Of a stretch of 64,000 bases of DNA, positions 61,182-64,000 are shown in pieces. Under the pieces are notes generated by a model. It was not told the origin of the DNA. It searched no databases and worked only from the letters and a program-made list of their open reading frames with translations. Both the position numbers and the translations under genes were made by a program. This DNA comes from Candidatus Heimdallarchaeota archaeon (GTDB lineage: Archaea; Asgardarchaeota; Heimdallarchaeia; Heimdallarchaeales; Kariarchaeaceae), in NCBI GenBank assembly GCA_026702845.1, contig JADCLS010000003.1, forward strand, positions 124,001-188,000. The letters run 5' to 3'. Within the stretch, counting starts at the first letter, position 1; each line of letters opens with the position of its first letter.

Positions 61182-62621
61182 ATGCAACCTTGGGTTGAAA
61201 AGTATCGACCTCAGAAAAGATCAGATTTAATTGGGAACGAATCTTCAGTCAATGGTGTTTATTTATTCTTGAAAAAATGGAATAGTAGAACATCAAAAAT
61301 TAGAGGTGTTCTTCTGATTGGCCCACCAGGGTGTGGAAAAACATCTGCGGCACTGGCTCTAGCAAATGAATTAAATTATGAAATTGTAGAAGTAAACGCG
61401 TCTGATACTAGGAATAAAAATTCTCTGAAATCAACATTTGGCAAGGCCGCAAAAACATTTAATCCTTATGCCTCAAGACAACGTTTATTACTAGTTGAGG
61501 AAATAGATGGATTGGCGGGAAATTCAGATCGAGGAGGATTAAATGAAGTTATAAAAATAATTAAATCCTCATATTATCCTATAATTAGTACTGCAAACGA
61601 CGAGGAATCAGATAAAGTGATGAAATTATCCAAAGAACTTAGAGTATTTCACTTTAATCGATTAGATGAGCTAGATATGTTTGAGTTATTAGAAAGAATT
61701 GCAGAGAAGGAAAAATTATCCATTCCTGAAGAGGATATTGAAGCGATTGTCGAGAATTCTCAAGGGGATATGAGAGCAGCAATAAATGAACTAGAATCAT
61801 ACTATCAAATTAAACTAAATACAAATGTTCAAAGAAACAAAATGATGACTTTAACAGAAATGATAAACTCACTCTATCGCAGTAAAAGTGTTGGGGAAGC
61901 TAAGGATATATTATCCAATGCACCAAGTAATTATAGATTTATCCTTCACTCGATTTTTGATACTTTTGATTCACAATGTAAGAATCCAAACGAACTATAT
62001 TTATCTACTCTACAATTAGCTGAAGCTGATCTTGTTCTAGCAAGAATTATGAGAACTCAAAATTGGTCATTACTAAAATATTTCTTTGAATTTCTGAGTT
62101 CAGGATTGGTTCTCTCTAGACCTAGTCACATGTATCACAAGCTTGACCATATTCCTGATTATCCAAATTTTGCGAGAAAGATGGGTATTGCCAACAGAAA
62201 AAGAGTAAAACTTGTACCAATCAGTATTAAAGCATCCAATAAACTCCATATTGCCCCTAGTAGATTTCTTAAAGAAGACCTTGATATATTTGTAAAAATT
62301 ATAAATGGTAAAAATGGCAATGAAATTGCCGCATGGCTAGACCTGACTGATGATGAAGTACAAACTCTTGTTAAATTAGGTGGGAATTCAAAATTGCCCT
62401 CTCAGATGAATTTAGCTCGAATGAAAATGACCAAATTCAGATATAACAAAGGTAAGCTTCAAGAAAACCAAAACTTTATTTTAGATCCATACCTTTCACT
62501 GAAAGAAAGAGATAAAGAAATAGAAATTAATGTCAGCGAGACTTCAACTAATTCAAATGATGTAGAAATAGCAGATACTCACGAAGATCAAATTCAGACT
62601 TCACTTGATGATTTCTTTTGA
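61182..62621 (+). CDS. rfcL: Replication factor C large subunit
   Basis: 479 residues from the ATG at 61182; an in-frame TTG 15 bases upstream is not needed because MQPWVEKYRPQKRSDLIGNE is the family start. Walker A is GPPGCGKT at 47-54; LLVEEIDGLAGNSDRGG carries the Walker B region. The C-terminus is a low-complexity tail ending QTSLDDFF, a clean PIP box that would bind PCNA. RfcL and RfcS form the clamp loader. Its 3' end overlaps the convergent nitrilase gene by 21 bases. Confidence 0.97.
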   Translation: MQPWVEKYRPQKRSDLIGNESSVNGVYLFLKKWNSRTSKIRGVLLIGPPGCGKTSAALALANELNYEIVEVNASDTRNKNSLKSTFGKAAKTFNPYASRQRLLLVEEIDGLAGNSDRGGLNEVIKIIKSSYYPIISTANDEESDKVMKLSKELRVFHFNRLDELDMFELLERIAEKEKLSIPEEDIEAIVENSQGDMRAAINELESYYQIKLNTNVQRNKMMTLTEMINSLYRSKSVGEAKDILSNAPSNYRFILHSIFDTFDSQCKNPNELYLSTLQLAEADLVLARIMRTQNWSLLKYFFEFLSSGLVLSRPSHMYHKLDHIPDYPNFARKMGIANRKRVKLVPISIKASNKLHIAPSRFLKEDLDIFVKIINGKNGNEIAAWLDLTDDEVQTLVKLGGNSKLPSQMNLARMKMTKFRYNKGKLQENQNFILDPYLSLKERDKEIEINVSETSTNSNDVEIADTHEDQIQTSLDDFF

Positions 62622-63380
62622 ATAAATTCCCAATTCAGTGCGATATTCTTTGTACTTAGCTATTGAAGTAAAATCTAACGATCCAGAAACCCAAGAAGCA
62701 GTCGAATCTGGGAAACAAATAAAATCAGAAATTGTCTTAATGGAATCTGTTTTTATTGAAGGATCAATTATTGCAGTCATTTCCCCAGTATCATAATCTG
62801 AATTGCTTTTTTTATCAGCAATGATTATGGGGACGATAAATTCTCTGCTTCTAGTAATAGCTAATGCAATCCATTGATTTCTAGCATATTCTCGGAATCC
62901 CGGTTGTACAACAGTAAATGAAGGTACAAAAACTAAATCTGCTCTTTCATTTAGAACTATACGTTCAAGTAAATGATAGTTCCATAAATCTGCACAAATG
63001 AGAATGGCTATCCGTTTTCCTTTGAAATATATAACTCCTTGATTATATCCTTTTACTATCCCCCTTTCACTCTCATATCTCAAGATAGTTTCTTTTTGGA
63101 TAAATTTTACATCTCCGTTGTAAACAAACATCGCTGAATTAGTAGATTCATGCAATATTGATCCAAATATTATTCCAAATGAAACTGATTGAGATATATT
63201 TGTCACAAATGGTAAAACATCATTGATTTCAATATCTCCCCAACAATATTCTGGTAGAATACCAATAAAAGTATCAGCTGGCCATTGATTAATTTCAACA
63301 GTTATTCTTTGAAAATACTCTTCCTTACTTTCATTGTTTAACTTGCTTATACTAGATGAAGTAATTATAATAGTCTCCAC
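62601..63380 (-). CDS. Carbon-nitrogen hydrolase (nitrilase superfamily)
   Basis: 259 residues with the full catalytic set: Glu 44 in GILPEYCWG, Lys 96 in FIQKETILRYES and Cys 129 in AILICADLWNYHL. Then ADLVFVPSFTVVQPGFREYA and WIALAITRSREFIVP. Enzymes of this family hydrolyse amides or nitriles, or transfer ammonia; the substrate is not told by sequence. It follows sdhB by 12 bases on the same strand. Confidence 0.92.
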   Translation of the reverse strand: METIIITSSSISKLNNESKEEYFQRITVEINQWPADTFIGILPEYCWGDIEINDVLPFVTNISQSVSFGIIFGSILHESTNSAMFVYNGDVKFIQKETILRYESERGIVKGYNQGVIYFKGKRIAILICADLWNYHLLERIVLNERADLVFVPSFTVVQPGFREYARNQWIALAITRSREFIVPIIIADKKSNSDYDTGEMTAIIDPSIKTDSIKTISDFICFPDSTASWVSGSLDFTSIAKYKEYRTELGIYSKEIIK

Positions 63381-63392
63381 AAATGAGTAGAA

Positions 63393-64000
63393 TTATTTTC
63401 TTACAAATATTTTTCTGATTAACCATTGTAGTGGATCATAATATCTATCAACAACTTTCTCTTTTAGAGGAATAATTGCTTCATCTGTAATAGGTATTGA
63501 TTCAGGACAGACTTCTGTGCAGCATTTTGTTATATTACAGAAACCAGATCCAAATTCGTTCTTAATATCGGGAATTCTATCAATTGTATTAAGTGGATGG
63601 AACTCAAGAGATGCCAACCTGGTCATGAATCTTGGACCTGCAAAAGAATCAAATCGTTGATGACTTCGCAAGACGTGACATACATCTTGGCAAAGGAAAC
63701 ATTCAATACATTTCCTGAATTCCTGTACTCTATTTACCTCAGACTGCATCATACGAGTATCTTCTTGACCTTCAGGGAGAACAAATGGTTTAATTTTCTT
63801 ATTCACCTTGTAATTCCATGAAACATCAGTAACTAAGTCTTTGATTAATGGGAAGGTATGCATTGGCTTCACAATGATGGTTTCATTCTTGGAAAAATCA
63901 GATAATTTGCTCATACAGAGTAATTTTGGTTTTCCATTGATCTCAGCAGAACAGGATCCGCATTTTCCAGCCTTACAATTCCAACGTATTGAAAGATCAG
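63393..64000 (-). CDS. sdhB: Succinate dehydrogenase/fumarate reductase iron-sulfur subunit, partial
   Basis: The frame continues through the ATG at 63914 to the window edge, so the N-terminus is cut. The bases before that ATG encode WNCKAGKCGSCSAEINGKP, the [2Fe-2S] ferredoxin motif, so the internal ATG is not the real start. Then CIECFLCQDVCHVLRS ([4Fe-4S]) and GFCNITKCCTEVCPESIPI (the other cluster). It transfers electrons between the flavoprotein subunit and quinone at the membrane, in the TCA cycle or its reverse. It fits the citrate module at 14-23 kb. Confidence 0.95.
   Translation of the reverse strand, partial: DLSIRWNCKAGKCGSCSAEINGKPKLLCMSKLSDFSKNETIIVKPMHTFPLIKDLVTDVSWNYKVNKKIKPFVLPEGQEDTRMMQSEVNRVQEFRKCIECFLCQDVCHVLRSHQRFDSFAGPRFMTRLASLEFHPLNTIDRIPDIKNEFGSGFCNITKCCTEVCPESIPITDEAIIPLKEKVVDRYYDPLQWLIRKIFVRK

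Noticed and set aside
63393..63914. Complete 173-residue ferredoxin-like protein
   Set aside because: The frame is open upstream to the window edge and encodes the [2Fe-2S] motif of SdhB, so it is a partial gene.

Overview
The window looks like chromosomal DNA from an Asgard archaeon. The strongest sign is an ESCRT locus at 46.98-49.64 kb: a Vps4 ATPase with an N-terminal MIT domain, transcribed divergently from two ESCRT-III (Snf7-family) genes. Other archaeal or Asgard marks are an EF-2 paralogue that lacks the diphthamide site, NAC with a UBA domain, sn-glycerol-1-phosphate dehydrogenase, a UbiA-type lipid prenyltransferase, a TFB, RfcS/RfcL, EF-1alpha, ABCE1/RLI, DRG GTPase, RIO2 kinase, an A-type ATPase and intron-bearing tRNA. 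A citrate module plus a succinate dehydrogenase subunit would fit a Heimdallarchaeia-like lineage, but that placement is an inference.

Layout. 0-1.6 kb: a compact minus-strand cassette (winged helix, two small hypothetical proteins, a D12-type DNA adenine methylase cut by the window edge), visibly richer in G+C than the DNA beside it. 1.7-4.9 kb: AT-rich, with a broken coding fragment, an 11-bp perfect palindrome, a large HD phosphohydrolase and a small orphan gene. 5-14.2 kb: A-ATPase subunits H, F and A, NAC, a PUA protein, a Taw2-like methyltransferase, an EndA-type splicing endonuclease subunit without its catalytic His, a UbiA prenyltransferase, a PIN-less PINA-type ATPase, RpiA and a Pro-rich membrane protein. 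14.3-23.1 kb: one minus-strand operon carrying an HD protein, an isocitrate-type dehydrogenase, a split LeuCD-type hydro-lyase, a fused aconitase, an ATP-grasp subunit and a SucD-citrate synthase fusion. 23.4-27.8 kb: circularly permuted GTPase, GcvT, DegT aminotransferase and a NAD-kinase-like protein. 27.8-38.8 kb: mostly unrecognised AT-rich genes, with a TFB, an MTTase and tRNA-Phe and tRNA-Arg. 38.8-47 kb: tRNA-Met with an intron, uL16, uS7, EF-1alpha, EgsA, FKBP, RfcS, a small winged helix, a box C/D sRNA and the EF-2 paralogue. 47-53.6 kb: ESCRT genes, RLI and a TrmB-like coiled-coil protein. 53.7-64 kb: a TnpB remnant, tRNA-Ser, a possible DENN-like protein, DRG GTPase, a methyltransferase, a DUF460-type protein, RIO2, a coiled-coil protein, RfcL, a nitrilase and SdhB (cut by the window edge).

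How the genes fit together. The citrate operon could interconvert acetyl-CoA plus oxaloacetate, citrate, isocitrate and 2-oxoglutarate; the SdhB at the right edge extends the same pathway. EgsA and the UbiA protein are early steps of archaeal lipid synthesis. The two ESCRT-III proteins end in MIM1-like motifs that would dock on the MIT domain of the adjacent Vps4. The box C/D sRNA at 44.92 kb has the full C, D', C', D architecture, and its D' guide is complementary to ten bases of the intron of the tRNA-Met gene six kilobases away. No rRNA genes, CRISPR arrays or complete insertion sequences were seen. All assignments are by reading the sequence; no database search was possible.
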